Positions 22,501-33,580 of a stretch of DNA of 64,000 nt are shown in pieces. This DNA comes from Adineta vaga (lineage: Eukaryota > Rotifera). The translations under genes and the position numbers were made by a program. Numbering within the stretch: position 1 is the first letter of the stretch; each line of letters opens with the position of its first letter. The DNA lies in the NCBI GenBank assembly GCA_021613535.1, contig CP075493.1, positions 12,772,001-12,836,000 on the forward strand, written 5' to 3'. Under the pieces are notes generated by a model, which had not been told where the DNA came from, did no database searches, and saw only the letters and a program-made list of their open reading frames with translations.

Positions 22501-22919
22501 TCTGCACTTATTAGTAACTTTGAAGGAAATTCAATAAGATTAGTTAAAGCTGTCATTAATACACCAGAAAATAGTTGTGTATTATTAAGCCAAATAATAC
22601 CAGTAATATTCATTGAGATAGCGTCATTTAATTCATGATGAGATTCAAAAATAAGCTGAATTCGATGTTGCATTTGCATATCTATCGATGTCCAATCGAA
22701 TTGTTTACAATACCACCATTTGTGTAAATTTGTTTCTTGAAATTTATGTAAATCAATAATATGTGGTAAATTCACTGGAGACCAACGATGATCTGCATCG
22801 ACATTTTGTGCAGCTGCAACTATGATATTATCGTTGATTTCTTCATTTTCTGATTGATAATAACATTTCCATTTGTTATCTAAATCGATCGTGGTTAAAT
22901 CTTCTTTATATGTTTCCAT
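19594..22919 (-). CDS. sterol 3-beta-glucosyltransferase-like enzyme with N-terminal jelly-roll-like domain
   Basis: Five exons on the minus strand: 22919-22081, 22025-21548, 21490-21031, 20980-20254 and 20194-19594, giving about 1,030 residues. Residues about 10-260 resemble the sugar-binding jelly roll of glycoside hydrolase family 2 (RWSPVNLPHIIDLH, KWWYCKQFDW). The glycosyltransferase-28/UGT80-type fold follows: IVILIVGTRGDVQPFIALG, then KPIYIGFGSIAG and the UDP-sugar loop AVCHHGGAGTTAAGLRAGKP with VPFFGDQFFWG. The C-terminal third (GYLSLYGELTDILDHVP; GVTGMIIQPRNGYQRHGVLG) is like the lipid-contact tail of fungal sterol glucosyltransferases and ATG2/VPS13-type proteins. A role in UDP-glucose transfer to sterols or other lipids is likely. 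The domain mix suggests a fungal-like origin (inference). Confidence 0.85.
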
Positions 22920-23500
22920 CCTTCGTTTGTTTCTCGAAAAAATTTAAAAAGAAGTCAGTCTTTAGTTCTCTTTATGAACTCTGAAGAAAAACGTCCTTTT
23001 CTTTCTTATTGTGGGTACATGTTTTGAATAATGTCGTATTTATACTGCCATCTGTTCCTTTCATTTCTTTTTTTTTATCTTTCTTTCTTTCTTTTCTTTT
23101 TCCTATTTTTACAGCCACATTACGAGTCATAATCTTACCTTATTTGGTATATGATAAATTAGTCATATAAAAAAGTATATAAAATGATTCATCGAAACTC
23201 TGCTGACTCATTCTGTGTTTAGAAGTAACATAAGTCGTCCTTGAAGTTCACTGTGCACTTTAAGTTCGCGATACACTGAAAGTGCACTATATGTAAAAAC
23301 GTCATTTGATTTCTTTGTAGTAATGATACCCATTATTTGATTTGAATCGAAAATTTAGTGTTTTATACTATTTTTAAAAAAAGACAAATATCTTTATTTA
23401 TTTGGTATACGTGGATAATCGACGTGACACTAAAATATAACACGTATTCAATATCGATAAGAATAAATAGATATGATATCTCTGGAACAAGCTACAAAAT
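22920..23500. other. intergenic between divergent genes, no gene seen
   Basis: Holds a pyrimidine-rich stretch (CTTTCTTTCTTTCTTTTC near 23080) and two runs of GTTCACTGTGCACTT-like sequence near 23248-23290. No supported reading frame. Confidence 0.4.
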
Positions 23501-24037
23501 ATGTCAAAATTAGAAAAAATTACAATTCGAACGGCTGTTTCAGATGACATCCTTATTATGTTCAGATTAATGGATGATATTTTAGAAAGTCCATCGACTG
23601 ATGATGAATTACAACAACGATTCGATCGATGGTCATCAAGATTTGAAAAAGATTCTCCATTTTTTTATTATGTTGCTGAAAATGAACAGAAGAAAATCAT
23701 TGGATGGTGTTCTGGTCGAGAAACATTTGAATGCGATCGAATAGTTGATAATGAAATCTATGATTGTGAAATTGGACATATGTTTGTACAACAAGAATAT
23801 CAAAATCGCGGAATTGGTCGAGAATTATGGCGAATTGTTTGGAATTCTATTCTTGAAAGATTTCATCCAAAAAATTTGATCGTATGGAGCATTGATACTG
23901 AACAAGCTCATCGATTTTATCGCTCACTCGGTGGCATACCGACGAGAACAAAGAAAATAGATTTTGGAATATTAACACGCTATGTATGGAAGGATCTTCA
24001 ACCGTATGATTCAACTAATTTTATGAATTATAAATAA
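23501..24037 (+). CDS. GNAT-family N-acetyltransferase
   Basis: Intronless, 178 residues. Motif A reads FVQQEYQNRGIGRELWRIV, with the acetyl-CoA pyrophosphate loop Q-x-x-G-I-G near residue 110. The preceding strand is EIGHMFVQQ and the C-terminal strand IVWSIDTEQAHRFYRSLGG is the usual motif B. The whole length is one GNAT domain, as in bacterial RimI/YjaB-type enzymes. The substrate cannot be read from the sequence. The single-exon structure and bacterial-style wording make horizontal origin possible. It is convergent with the broken GPCR at 24079. Confidence 0.85.
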   Translation: MSKLEKITIRTAVSDDILIMFRLMDDILESPSTDDELQQRFDRWSSRFEKDSPFFYYVAENEQKKIIGWCSGRETFECDRIVDNEIYDCEIGHMFVQQEYQNRGIGRELWRIVWNSILERFHPKNLIVWSIDTEQAHRFYRSLGGIPTRTKKIDFGILTRYVWKDLQPYDSTNFMNYK

Positions 24038-24078
24038 ACGAGATGACAGTGAATAATGATGATTACATTGACATCTAT

Positions 24079-25018
24079 CTACACGTACTTATTTGTTTGC
24101 GTTCGACATCGTTTATAACAAAGATAAAATTGTTTTAATTTTTGAATAAAATTTTGTCGAAATAATTGTGATGTTAAACAATGAATATAAAAATTATAAC
24201 AATAATTCATATTCAATGCACTATAGAATACAAAAATTTCAATTGGTAATACTGATACATTTCCAAATTTCAAATAATAAATTTGACAAACAGAATAAGG
24301 TAGTGTAAACACGCAAAAACAAACAGCACTTAAAATCATTAATATAAACATATGTCGTTGAATTCTATCTCTTCTAACTGAATGGCCAAGTATACCTTGT
24401 TATTGTGTACGTATTTTCATATAAATACTAATCAAACATATAATCATTAGACAACTTGGAGTAATATAAATAACGATTAACTGAAGAAGAGTCATGTATC
24501 ATAGTAAAATATAGAATATGCTGTCAAAGGAGAAGAAGGTGGTCCATACCATTCACTTTCTGGATCGCGGTGTAAGACAATTGAGGTTGAAGAACATGAC
24601 TTGTAAACGCTATTGAACAAATGCAGATAACAAATATTATCCTTCCAGCAACTTTTCGTGTATAAATCTTTGTTGTTCGATGTGGAAATCGAGCACGTAT
24701 TAAACGATCGATTGAAATGAATACAAGTAACCAAGATGATGTGAATGATGTGAAATGACTTGTAAATTCTCGAAAACGACAAAGATGTTCGTTATGTATT
24801 GTTGGTAATTGAAGAGTTATAGCTACAAAATCACGAATCGATATGAAGAGATACAACATATCAGACATAGTTAAGAAAATAAATAATAATCCAGTTGAAG
24901 TACAACGAAGAGTTTCGGATGAGAATGTAATTATACTACGTAGATGTCCAAGAAAACCAAATGGTGTTGAAAATATATAACCATAAAAACCAATAGCTTG
25001 AGCAGTTGCACTTGTCAT
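24079..25018 (-). pseudogene. rhodopsin-like GPCR, frame broken
   Basis: The start MTSATAQAIGFYGYIF leads into TM1-TM4 (RSIITFSSETLRCTSTG; TM3 end LVFISIDRLIRARFPH, a DR motif). Near 24590 the frame shifts to a segment with the ECL2 Cys region (LHRDPESEWYGPP). It then shifts again near 24500 to TM5 (LQLIVIYITPSCLMIICLIS), meets an in-frame TAA just after KIRTQ, and resumes with TM6-TM7 (FILMILSAVCFCVFTLPY) to the stop at 24079. It has at least two frame changes and one stop. The order of segments is otherwise complete, so the inactivation is recent or the sequence has errors. Confidence 0.7.
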
Positions 25019-25626
25019 TCTGTAATTGTTTTATGCAGAATATAATCAAGATTTGAAAAATAAAATTTTTTTTTCTGAAACAATATTACTTGAATATCAA
25101 TTGGTGAGAGTTCTGTTTTAGATAATCTTTAGACGACAGCAGCAGAGTTTTTTTCTTTGCAATTAATTTTTAAGATTATGAAAGGATTTCTTTTTTCTAA
25201 TTATAGTTATGTCATAATTTTGACAATGTATTATCTAGTTGAGGAATACACTTGTACTCTGACAATCTACAAAAGTTAGCCTTCTTTTATTTGCTTTCAA
25301 GTATAAATATGAACAATAGATTTTTCATTCTCATCACCAATAAAAACGTTCTGATAAACATACCACATCAATACTTCAATAACAGACTTAGTTTTTCATC
25401 ATATGTTATTATGAAGACATTTTTTTACTTATATCCAATTACATTTCAAACTTCGATATTCTCTTTTTCAAACTACATGTCGGTACATATTTTTAAGAAA
25501 GGAAGCAAAGAAATCATAACTGTGCAAAAAAGAAATGATCAGAACCAAATATTTAAACATGTATCCGATATCAACGATATATAAGAGACGATCATGTCTT
25601 CGTTTTGATAATATTTTCATTCAAAT
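25019..25626. other. intergenic, no gene seen
   Basis: AT-rich. An open frame of 110 codons at 25252-25584 has low-complexity composition and no domain, so I do not call it a gene. Confidence 0.4.
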
Positions 25627-27072
25627 ATGTCTTCCTTACTTTCGGACAAATTAACCATTGTTTATGTTCGCTTGGTATTTCTTCGAATAGGTAATTAATT
25701 CATTAAACATATTCAACAATCTATATCTGATAGTGATCTAGGTGAAATTGATACATTAACTGAAAAATATCAAGCACATGCATCAATTGAATCTCGTTGG
25801 TCAGTTTCATCGGAGAAATTCTTATCCGACATATCAACTATCAATCAAGAACGTTTAATGAATGGAAAATCAATTGTTCTAGAAAAATATGGCGAATCTC
25901 ATTGGCATCCTCAATTATATATTGAAAATGCTTTAGGTGATTTAAAAGAACAAATCAAATACAGTGCAAAAATTAATTCAAAGGATAAGAAAATCTATGT
26001 TTGTGAACATCGTATTATTAAAGGATTATTTTGGGAGAAACTTGAATTACAACATTTTCCAAATGATGTTCAAGATCTATCTATATCAGTCACTTCAATG
26101 TTCTTTCATAATAGAGTTCTATTAGTACCTGATCCTGATCATCATAGTGGCGTTAATCGTGAAGCATTTGTTGATCAACAAGAATGGTCTTTATATGAAC
26201 ATATTGATACGGAAGAAAGATTTATTAAAGAATTTCTTTTTCGAACTGATTATGGTGATGAAGATGATGATGATGATGATGAAATGAAAAATTTCGATAA
26301 AGAAGATCGAAAACGATCTGTGTTGACAACAACTTGTCATGTGGGTGAGTAGTGAAAAAGAACGGGAGAGAAAAAATAATTCAATCTTCTTCTTCTTCTT
26401 CTTCTTCTTAAGCTCGTCAATCACAATATTTCTTCTGGAATGGATTTTGCCTTATTTTATTGATTACTCTGGTTTCATTCTGTGCTTTTGGTTTACCATT
26501 ACAGTAAGTTTTTCTTTTCGACTAATTATATACATAGATGCAGGATTTTTATTCCAAGATATGTAGTCAATCGTCTTCAAGTTTCATGTACACTACTTTT
26601 AACATCAATTTCATTTCGATGGACAGTAAATCGATCATTGGTAAGTTGAATTCCTACGTTTACTTGATTCACGGTTTTTTTTCTTTCTATCTAGCCGACG
26701 ATATCTTATTTAACATCATTAGATAAATATGGAATTTTATGTATATTTAATCTTGTCTTACATTCAACATGGCATAGTATGATAAGTGTAATTATATTCG
26801 AACAGACGACAGATTTTCGTGTAGCAAAGAATTCTTGGATTGTATATCTTGATCGTGGAGCATTTGGTGTATTCTTTTGTTCTTTTCTTGTCCTTCATAT
26901 TTTAATGATACTATGGCTCTATTGTGTGCCATTGAAACATCGTAAACAAATGAGACAAAAAGATAGTCAATACCGAACATTGATAGTACAAAAAATGAAT
27001 GGAAATGAGAATCAATCTTTTGCAATAACAGAACGAAGAAATGTCTTTGATCATAATTTTACAGTGATGTAA
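25627..27072 (+). CDS. pentameric ligand-gated ion channel subunit without Cys-loop cysteines
   Basis: Five exons: 25627-25690, 25742-26344, 26413-26503, 26544-26640 and 26695-27072. The extracellular domain starts VYVRLVFLRIGEID, has the loop-A-like WHPQLYIENA and the conserved FPNDVQDLSISV. The two cysteines that flank this loop in animal Cys-loop receptors are absent, as in prokaryotic-type channels. Membrane helices are M1 (FFWNGFCLILLITLVSF), M2 (RLQVSCTLLLTSISFRW), M3 (YGILCIFNLVLHSTWHS) and M4 (GVFFCSFLVLHILMILWLY). An Asp-rich stretch encoded by a GAT run lies at 26259-26285, and intron 2 ends in a CTT run. No clear signal peptide is visible at the start. The ligand is unknown. Confidence 0.8.
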
Positions 27073-27477
27073 TACAGATTTTATTGATTGTTTCTATCTT
27101 AATAAATACACATAGAAATCACGAGAATATAGATAAGCAAATGATTTCAAAGAAATTTTGAGTTGAAATGAGAATATTCATTTTTCATATTCTAGTTGAC
27201 ATCAAATACAAACTCTGCATGAATGTAATTTAAAGCTGTTTTATGAATCGAATCGAAACGAATAAGAAAATGAAGTCATTGAGTCACTCACTAATGACTT
27301 TTTTTTCTCGTTCTGTCATTGATTCTTGTCATAGTTCGACTATTGCTTCTTTCATTCTTTTTTTCAAGAGAGACAAGTCAATAGTATTTCATTCTTTGTC
27401 ATTGTTCTGTGTATTGATTTTGTTAGAAGAAGAAGAAGAAAAAAAAAGCATTATACAAGAAACTACAAGTTGTTTTT
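27073..27477. other. convergent intergenic gap, no gene seen
   Basis: AT-rich, with a GAAGAAGAAGAA purine run near 27427. No supported coding sequence. Confidence 0.4.
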
Positions 27478-27894
27478 TTATCCAAATACTTTTTCATCTG
27501 CATACCATACATAGAGAAAACCATCAATATCTTTATTTTCATGATATAATCCTTCCATAGTTGTGATTAATGATGGTTGTTTACCATATGAACCAGTATA
27601 GAAGAATAATGCATGTTCCGGTCGTAGACGTAAACGTCGTCGAATATTATAGGCAAATTGACCAAACGATAATTCAGATGGTACAAGAAATTTCTCATTT
27701 TCAAGACGAACTAATGTCATTTCATGGGACGACGATGATGATGAAAAGGAACGAAACAATGATGTTGTTGACATTGTTGATGATGTTAATGGTTGAACAA
27801 TGGCAGGAATACGATCAGGATAACGTCTTCGAATACGCTCAGATTCAAATCGACGTTGTTCGAAAGAATGTTCATGTTTATATTGCCAATTCAT
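27478..27894 (-). CDS. GABARAP/ATG8-family ubiquitin-like protein ending at the reactive glycine
   Basis: Intronless, 138 residues. The N-terminal helices read MNWQYKHEHSFEQRRFESE, then RRYPDRIPAIV, matching GABARAP (MKW...HS...R..E, YPDR.P.IV). The beta-grasp core has ENEKFLVPSELSFGQFAYN, RRRLRLRPEHALFF and LYHENKDIDGFLYVWYADE. The protein ends VFG followed directly by TAA, so the lipid-conjugated Gly is already C-terminal and ATG4 processing would not be needed. A Ser-rich insert of about 20 residues (SSTMSTTSLFRSFSSSSSSH) lies where family members have a short turn. The absence of introns suggests a retrocopy, but the frame is intact. Expected role: phagophore lipidation in autophagy. Confidence 0.88.
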   Translation of the reverse strand: MNWQYKHEHSFEQRRFESERIRRRYPDRIPAIVQPLTSSTMSTTSLFRSFSSSSSSHEMTLVRLENEKFLVPSELSFGQFAYNIRRRLRLRPEHALFFYTGSYGKQPSLITTMEGLYHENKDIDGFLYVWYADEKVFG

Positions 27895-29235
27895 TGTAAA
27901 TCGCTTTCTTCTTAGAATGAGTCAAGAGATCGAAGAACGTGTTCACAGTTATGTCATATGAAATGAAAAGAGATCATGGTACCGAAATAGTAAAATACAT
28001 TGAATGATTGGATCCAAGTAGAAAGAAAGAAAGAAAAATTTTTAAGAACACGAACATGTCCTTGTGTGTATTGTACACATAGATTTACACGTGTTCAATT
28101 CTCTTCTTCCCTTGAATGGATTTTTCTTTATCATAGTATTTAACTGTCGATTGATGAACAAAAAGATGAAATCGAGACTATCTGTATTCTTTTATTTGGA
28201 AATTTGACAGTTCTCTGTGTCGGAAATCTTAGGTAAAATTTGATACAAAACGGATTCACACATTTTACTTGAATTAATAAAAAAAACTTATGGAGCTTAT
28301 CGAAGATAGAATATATATATAAATTCATATTATTCTTTTCCGTGAACAGAAAACTTTGGAGAGTGATTAAAGTTCGTGATCAATTCTCTCTATATAAAAC
28401 ATACTTTACTTTTTTGAATAACGTTATAGGTTAAAAAAATATTATTTATTATAAATACACCGTTAGTTTGCCGATAGATAAAAGTAAAAGAACATTTTTT
28501 TATGTCTATCTGTTCTTGATTTTTTAATTTTCTGGAAGAAAATTCTATGCTTTGAATGCAAGTGTCTATGAATATCATAATGTATCAAAGTTTTTCTAAA
28601 TAACTAGACGATCGAACAGAAAACCATGAGCATCTATAATCTATTATTATGTTCACAGGTCATTAATTAGAAAATTATTTGAATGATTCGATAAATTGCA
28701 CATGCAAAACACAATTATGAGCTACTCATGATGATGAAAGCATACAAGAAAAGCGTCATCTTACTTTTCTACATTTAGTTAACACGTTAGGCATGTGAAT
28801 ATGTGTTTTTTTCATACTTTGAAAGTAAAAATAAATGTACTCACAATTCTAATTAGAAGTGTTCTTTTACATAAAAATTATCATTAACACTAAAAGCTAT
28901 TTTCTATTTTTTTCTTTTATGATATAAAACTCTATTCTTCAATTCTTTCTACAAAAATACGTTGTATCGACCAACAAATCTTTTAAATAAAATATTTTCT
29001 TTTCAGAGTGATAAGATTCTACTAGTCCTTTAATTTGATATATAAATGATATTTTAATTGCTAAATTTTTTATGTATATTCTAATCTAAAGATCAGGACG
29101 AGAAATTTTAAAATAGCGTGTATAAATGATGAAGAAATGTGTTAAGTCATATAATAAATAGATTATTTTCACAGTCTCGACTTCAAAATGCTTGTCTGAT
29201 AAGAAAAAACTTTTAGTTTCGTTTTTTAGTCATAA
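27895..29235. other. long intergenic stretch, no gene seen
   Basis: 1.3 kb of AT-rich sequence. Several open frames of about 60 codons have unbiased composition and no domain. No tandem repeat is evident. Confidence 0.4.
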
Positions 29236-30398
29236 ATGTTCTTCGACAAGATGAGTTCATCAAATACGACGACTCGCGCTGAAATTAATGCATTCATCTA
29301 TGCAAATGATGTGTTCTCGCGATTTTGGTCTTATTTATTGATCTGTTTGGGTACAACTGGTCATGCATTGAATATCTATGTATTCACACGTTCAATTCTA
29401 CGTTCAAATCCATGTACACGTTACTTTTTAGCAGCAACCATAAGTGGAATATTTTGTACTTATATTAATGTTTTACTTCGTCTTATTCAAAATCTCTATC
29501 CCGATTATAATCCATTTGGATATTCGACTGCATCTTGTAAAATTCTTTCATATATTGTCTACTGCTCAAGGTAAATATTTGTTTTTTTTGTAGAAAATCT
29601 TTCCACTATTTTCATCTATGCACGTTTTCAGATGTGTCACATCTTGGTTTATTGTTCTTGCTTCAATTGATCGGTAAATATTTTTCTCATGTTTGTTAAC
29701 GATCATTTTCTTTACTTTCGAATAGATATTTATGCAGTTCTTCATCTGCAATTGTACGAGGTTTGAGCAGTATTCGTATGACCTCTCGTGCTATCCTGTT
29801 CGTGATTTTAGCTGTTGCATTATGCTATCTTTATGTACCAATTCGTTTTGAAAACATTCAAACAAACGTCAAATGTCCTGGAACTCAAACAACGTATCCA
29901 TTATTTAATGGTATTTGGAATTTATTGATATTTAGTTTAGGTCCACCGATAATGATGCTGATATTTGGATCAATAACTATTCATCATATTCAACAATCAG
30001 TAAGACGAAGTGGAGAAAAAAATATCCGGCCTCAAACATTATATGAGTCAATCGCGCTTGTACCGGATCGATCGACACGGCAAAAAGCAATTGATCAACA
30101 ACTGATTCGAATGATGCTTGTGCAATGTCTTTATTTTAGTTTACTATCAACGCCTGTTTCAATGTTATATATGTATCTAGCGGTGAGAAATTCTGCAGAG
30201 TTCGATGCACTTCAAGCAGCAAGAGAGAACTTATTTATCAATATTTGTGGTTTATTATCCATCACAGGTGCATGCACAAGTTTTTATATATTTACACTAT
30301 CAAGTCCCTTATTTCGTCGTGAACTATTGTATTTATTGAAATATCAACGACAACAAAATCACAATATGAGCACAAAACACAGGACGCGATCGGAATAA
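29236..30398 (+). CDS. rhodopsin-like G-protein-coupled receptor
   Basis: Three exons: 29236-29570, 29632-29673 (42 nt) and 29726-30398, total about 350 residues. TM1 is YLLICLGTTGHALNIYVF, TM2 starts CTRYFLAATISGIF, and the TM3 end is split across the small exon (TSWFIVLASIDRYLCSS, giving a DRY motif). TM5 (GIWNLLIFSLGPPIMMLIF), TM6 (LIRMMLVQCLYFSLLSTP) and TM7 (FINICGLLSITGACTSFYIF) follow. Asn-Thr-Thr near the N-terminus is a glycosylation site. It belongs to the same receptor group as the convergent gene at 31064 (shared RSxLRxNPC.xYFLA in intracellular loop 1). The ligand is unknown. Confidence 0.82.
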
Positions 30399-30751
30399 AA
30401 TGAATTTATTCACTTCTATAATGACGTAGCTAGATCTCAGCCACTGTCTACAGTTATTATACTTGTGATAGTTGTTCGCTAATTTCATAGTAATATCTTT
30501 GTAAATATTGTATGTAACCAGCAATATACACTTTTAAAGAAATCTCAAAAAGCACAATCAGAAAACTTGAAGATAAGTAATAACAAGCATTAGTATAAGT
30601 TTAATGTTGAAAATCAAGTTTAATTGTTGTTTGTGCTCTAATGGAAACAGATTTGAAAACTGCAATCTATTTATTTATATCTGGATAATCATTGTTAATC
30701 ACTTTTCATGAAAGACATCTTTTTTTTCTTATCATACTCTGATGCATATCA

Positions 30752-30783
30752 ACACCCACACCCACACCCACACCCTCACCCAT
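30752..30783. repeat. telomere-like (CCCACA)n tract
   Basis: Three to four perfect CCCACA units (complement TGTGGG) followed by CCCTCACCC. This is the longest such tract in the window. It lies midway in the convergent gap between two related GPCR genes. Confidence 0.8.
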
Positions 30784-31063
30784 CGCTCATATTCTGAAGA
30801 GACATTTTGAATAAATATTACAGAATCTTTTATAATTTACGATTTTATTTCGATACGATAAAGAACAAAATAGAGAGAATACAAACGGATATACGAATGA
30901 GAATAGATATAAAGATGAAACATCACATGTACGACATAAATAAGAAAACTGATGGATCACTTTTTATAGCTGCTGTATGAATTGATCGAATCATATATGT
31001 TGTATCTATCGCCACAAAGTTTAAATGTATGTTTAAAAGAACGATTTATTTCGTTTTATGTGT

Positions 31064-32176
31064 TTAAACAGTAGACATTTTCATCACTGGTGTTTGTTGT
31101 TGACCTGTATGAGTAACATTTCTGCCGTTTGTTCTCAGGGGTATATTGATATTGTCTATTTGACTATTCTCTATAAGTATTCCGTGATATCTCGCTGGCA
31201 AATACCGTATTAGACCAGTTCTTGTTAAAATAAATTTCACTGCAACTTGAATACAACGTTTCAATTCGGTGCGAAATTTTGGACCAGTGAGAGTATAAAC
31301 TAAAAAGTTATTCATCGGATTCGTAAAATAAAGAAGTCGAGCGATAGAATATACGAAATTAAAAATAACTTGTTCCATTGGCGAATACTTGACATTAAGT
31401 CCATAGATCATTATTGTATTGTATAAAAAGCTACCCGTAAGCGGAATTGTAGTTATGATCGCAACTAGTAGTTGAAATAAGAGCATTCTAACTAACTGAC
31501 GATCGTTTGTGCGCCAACGTTCAACAATCATACCATTGAGTTGTGGCGCAATACGATTACGAACACGTCGAATATTGATAATAGTCAGAATACCAAATAT
31601 AAACATGAATATAAGTGGTGAAAGAATTGTAACAATAGTGTAGAAAGAGTTCATAAATATAACATATGGATACAAAAAGAAACCACAATAAGATGTAGAG
31701 CCACTTATGGAAATCTCAAAAAAAACAATTACGTGCAAATGAATTAGAAACATGAATAGAACAGTAAATATGATGATCTTTCGTGCTGTTGATAAACGAC
31801 TCCACCGACGAAATCGGACATCATCTGAACTTGAAAGATATCGATCGATACTTGCAAGCACAAGAAACCAGGCAGCTAATGTGTATGAAAGGTATGTGAT
31901 AAAGCTACGCACTTTACACCAGATAGTGTTTGGCGGATCTATGTTCAAGGTAACTGTAAGATATCGTCCCAGGAACGCAATATAGAGTAAAAAAAAATTG
32001 TTAATTGAACCAGCTAAAAAATACAATGAACATGGATTGGTACGCAAAGATCGACGAGTAAATATAATCAGATTAAATGTATTTCCGAATGTTCCCAAAA
32101 TTAAAATAGGAATTGGAGTAACACGATTTAACCATAATATGATATTATTTAGAACTGTTGCAGTTAAATCAGTCAT
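31064..32176 (-). CDS. rhodopsin-like G-protein-coupled receptor
   Basis: Intronless, 370 residues. TM1 IPILILGTFGNTFNLIIF has the conserved GN. Intracellular loop 1 is RRSLRTNPCSLYFLA. TM3 ends AWFLVLASIDRYLSSS (DRY), TM5 is FYTIVTILSPLIFMFIFG, TM6 MLLFQLLVAIITTIPLTG, and TM7 FTNPMNNFLVYTLTGPKFR is an NPxxxFxxY variant of NPxxY. A 60-residue cytoplasmic tail follows. It is the intron-free relative of the receptor at 29236, and the two genes face each other across a TGTGGG tract, which suggests an old local duplication (inference). The ligand is unknown; peptide-type receptors are the nearest general class. Confidence 0.85.
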   Translation of the reverse strand: MTDLTATVLNNIILWLNRVTPIPILILGTFGNTFNLIIFTRRSLRTNPCSLYFLAGSINNFFLLYIAFLGRYLTVTLNIDPPNTIWCKVRSFITYLSYTLAAWFLVLASIDRYLSSSDDVRFRRWSRLSTARKIIIFTVLFMFLIHLHVIVFFEISISGSTSYCGFFLYPYVIFMNSFYTIVTILSPLIFMFIFGILTIINIRRVRNRIAPQLNGMIVERWRTNDRQLVRMLLFQLLVAIITTIPLTGSFLYNTIMIYGLNVKYSPMEQVIFNFVYSIARLLYFTNPMNNFLVYTLTGPKFRTELKRCIQVAVKFILTRTGLIRYLPARYHGILIENSQIDNINIPLRTNGRNVTHTGQQQTPVMKMSTV

Positions 32177-33580
32177 ACTATTTCAACACAATAGTACAAT
32201 AAAATATGTAATACTTTTGATCTATATAGTCTAGCAGAAATAAAAATCGTAAAGATAAAATATTTTAGTTATTTCTTAAATCTTTCTCTCTCTCTTCTGT
32301 AATCGGTGATTAAATAAAAAATAGCATTTCTCAGATTCCTATTAGCTAGTTGAAATATGAACTTTAGACTTGAAGCTTTATCTGTAGCAAGACAATCTTT
32401 TACAGAGTAAAAAGTATAGAAGGGCAAAAAATTTATCAAGCGTTAAAATCCAATGTTAATTGGCGTAAAATTATTCTATTCTACTCTACTTAGATCAGAA
32501 AGATGAAGATTCTTTTCCTCATTGACGTCAATGATAAATAACGTTAAGATGAATTAATATGCTGATCACGTTATACAGACAGCAGTGTCATTTTGTTATT
32601 GAGCCTGAAAAAAAATCCCGCAAAAATAAAATAAAAGAAAAAGAAAGTGTCGAAAATCAACTAAATATTTTATTTCCATCGTGAACAGACGGATGAAGAG
32701 AAACAGTTAAACTAATATTTCATCTAGCTAATAAATTTGCCATGTAAATAAAATCTACACTTATCGGCTGTAGTAACCATACAGATGGTGTCGAATTTCC
32801 GAAAATGAGAACTACAAAAGGAAAAATAGTTAATCCGATACCATTCTACATAGAATTCTTATCAAAATGAATGAAAAGTTATCCTATTATCTTTGATGTC
32901 AAAGGACAGATTAAATCAGTAGGAAGAATAAGTTAAGAACATCTTCTTCATCCGCTCACACTGTTCTATACAGAAAACGGAAGAAGTACGTTTAATTACA
33001 AGCTGACATACTGGATTATCAGTATTGTAAAGAATTTGATTCCTATCATTCTATAATGTAAATGTAACCAAACGAAATTAATGGATTGCAAACATGTATA
33101 CCGATACATGTGTTGATAATTAATACCTTAAAAATTGTACTTATTCAAAAATCTAAAGATATTTTCTTTTATAAAGAAAGAATATCAAAATAATTAATTC
33201 TTCACGCTCGTGATAAATACGTTCGGATTTTACTCTCTTTCTTTTTAATTTCATATAGATATATTATAATTAATAGGAAATGACGTAGTTTATATCTGTG
33301 AACGGAATATTCAGTTATCGTGTGAATCAAAAAACGTTTACATGAAGAAAATAATTAAAAATCATGTTGCTCGTTTCTCAAAAGACATGATTAAAGATAT
33401 AAAGACAACATAACATAAATTTACATACACAGAGACTTATCTTAGTGATATGAGCTCATAATGAATAATTGTAAGGATGAATAAAGACGAGTTGGATTAG
33501 CATTGTAGAGTATGAGGTCAAAATATATTCAATAAATCGATAGAATACATATTCAAATAGGGTTTAGAAAAGCACAGTCA
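32177..33580. other. long intergenic stretch, no gene seen
   Basis: AT-rich DNA without supported reading frames. A short CTCTCTCTCTTCT run is near 32287. It adjoins the fold-back element at 33581. Confidence 0.4.

Noticed and set aside
25252-25584. 110-codon plus-strand open frame
   Set aside because: Low-complexity AT-driven composition, no domain, signal peptide or splice context.
27570-27899. 109-codon plus-strand open frame
   Set aside because: Antisense of the ATG8-like gene; repetitive Met/Val text.
30752-30783. Possible true chromosome end or telomere
   Set aside because: Only a few units long and flanked by intact genes on both sides.
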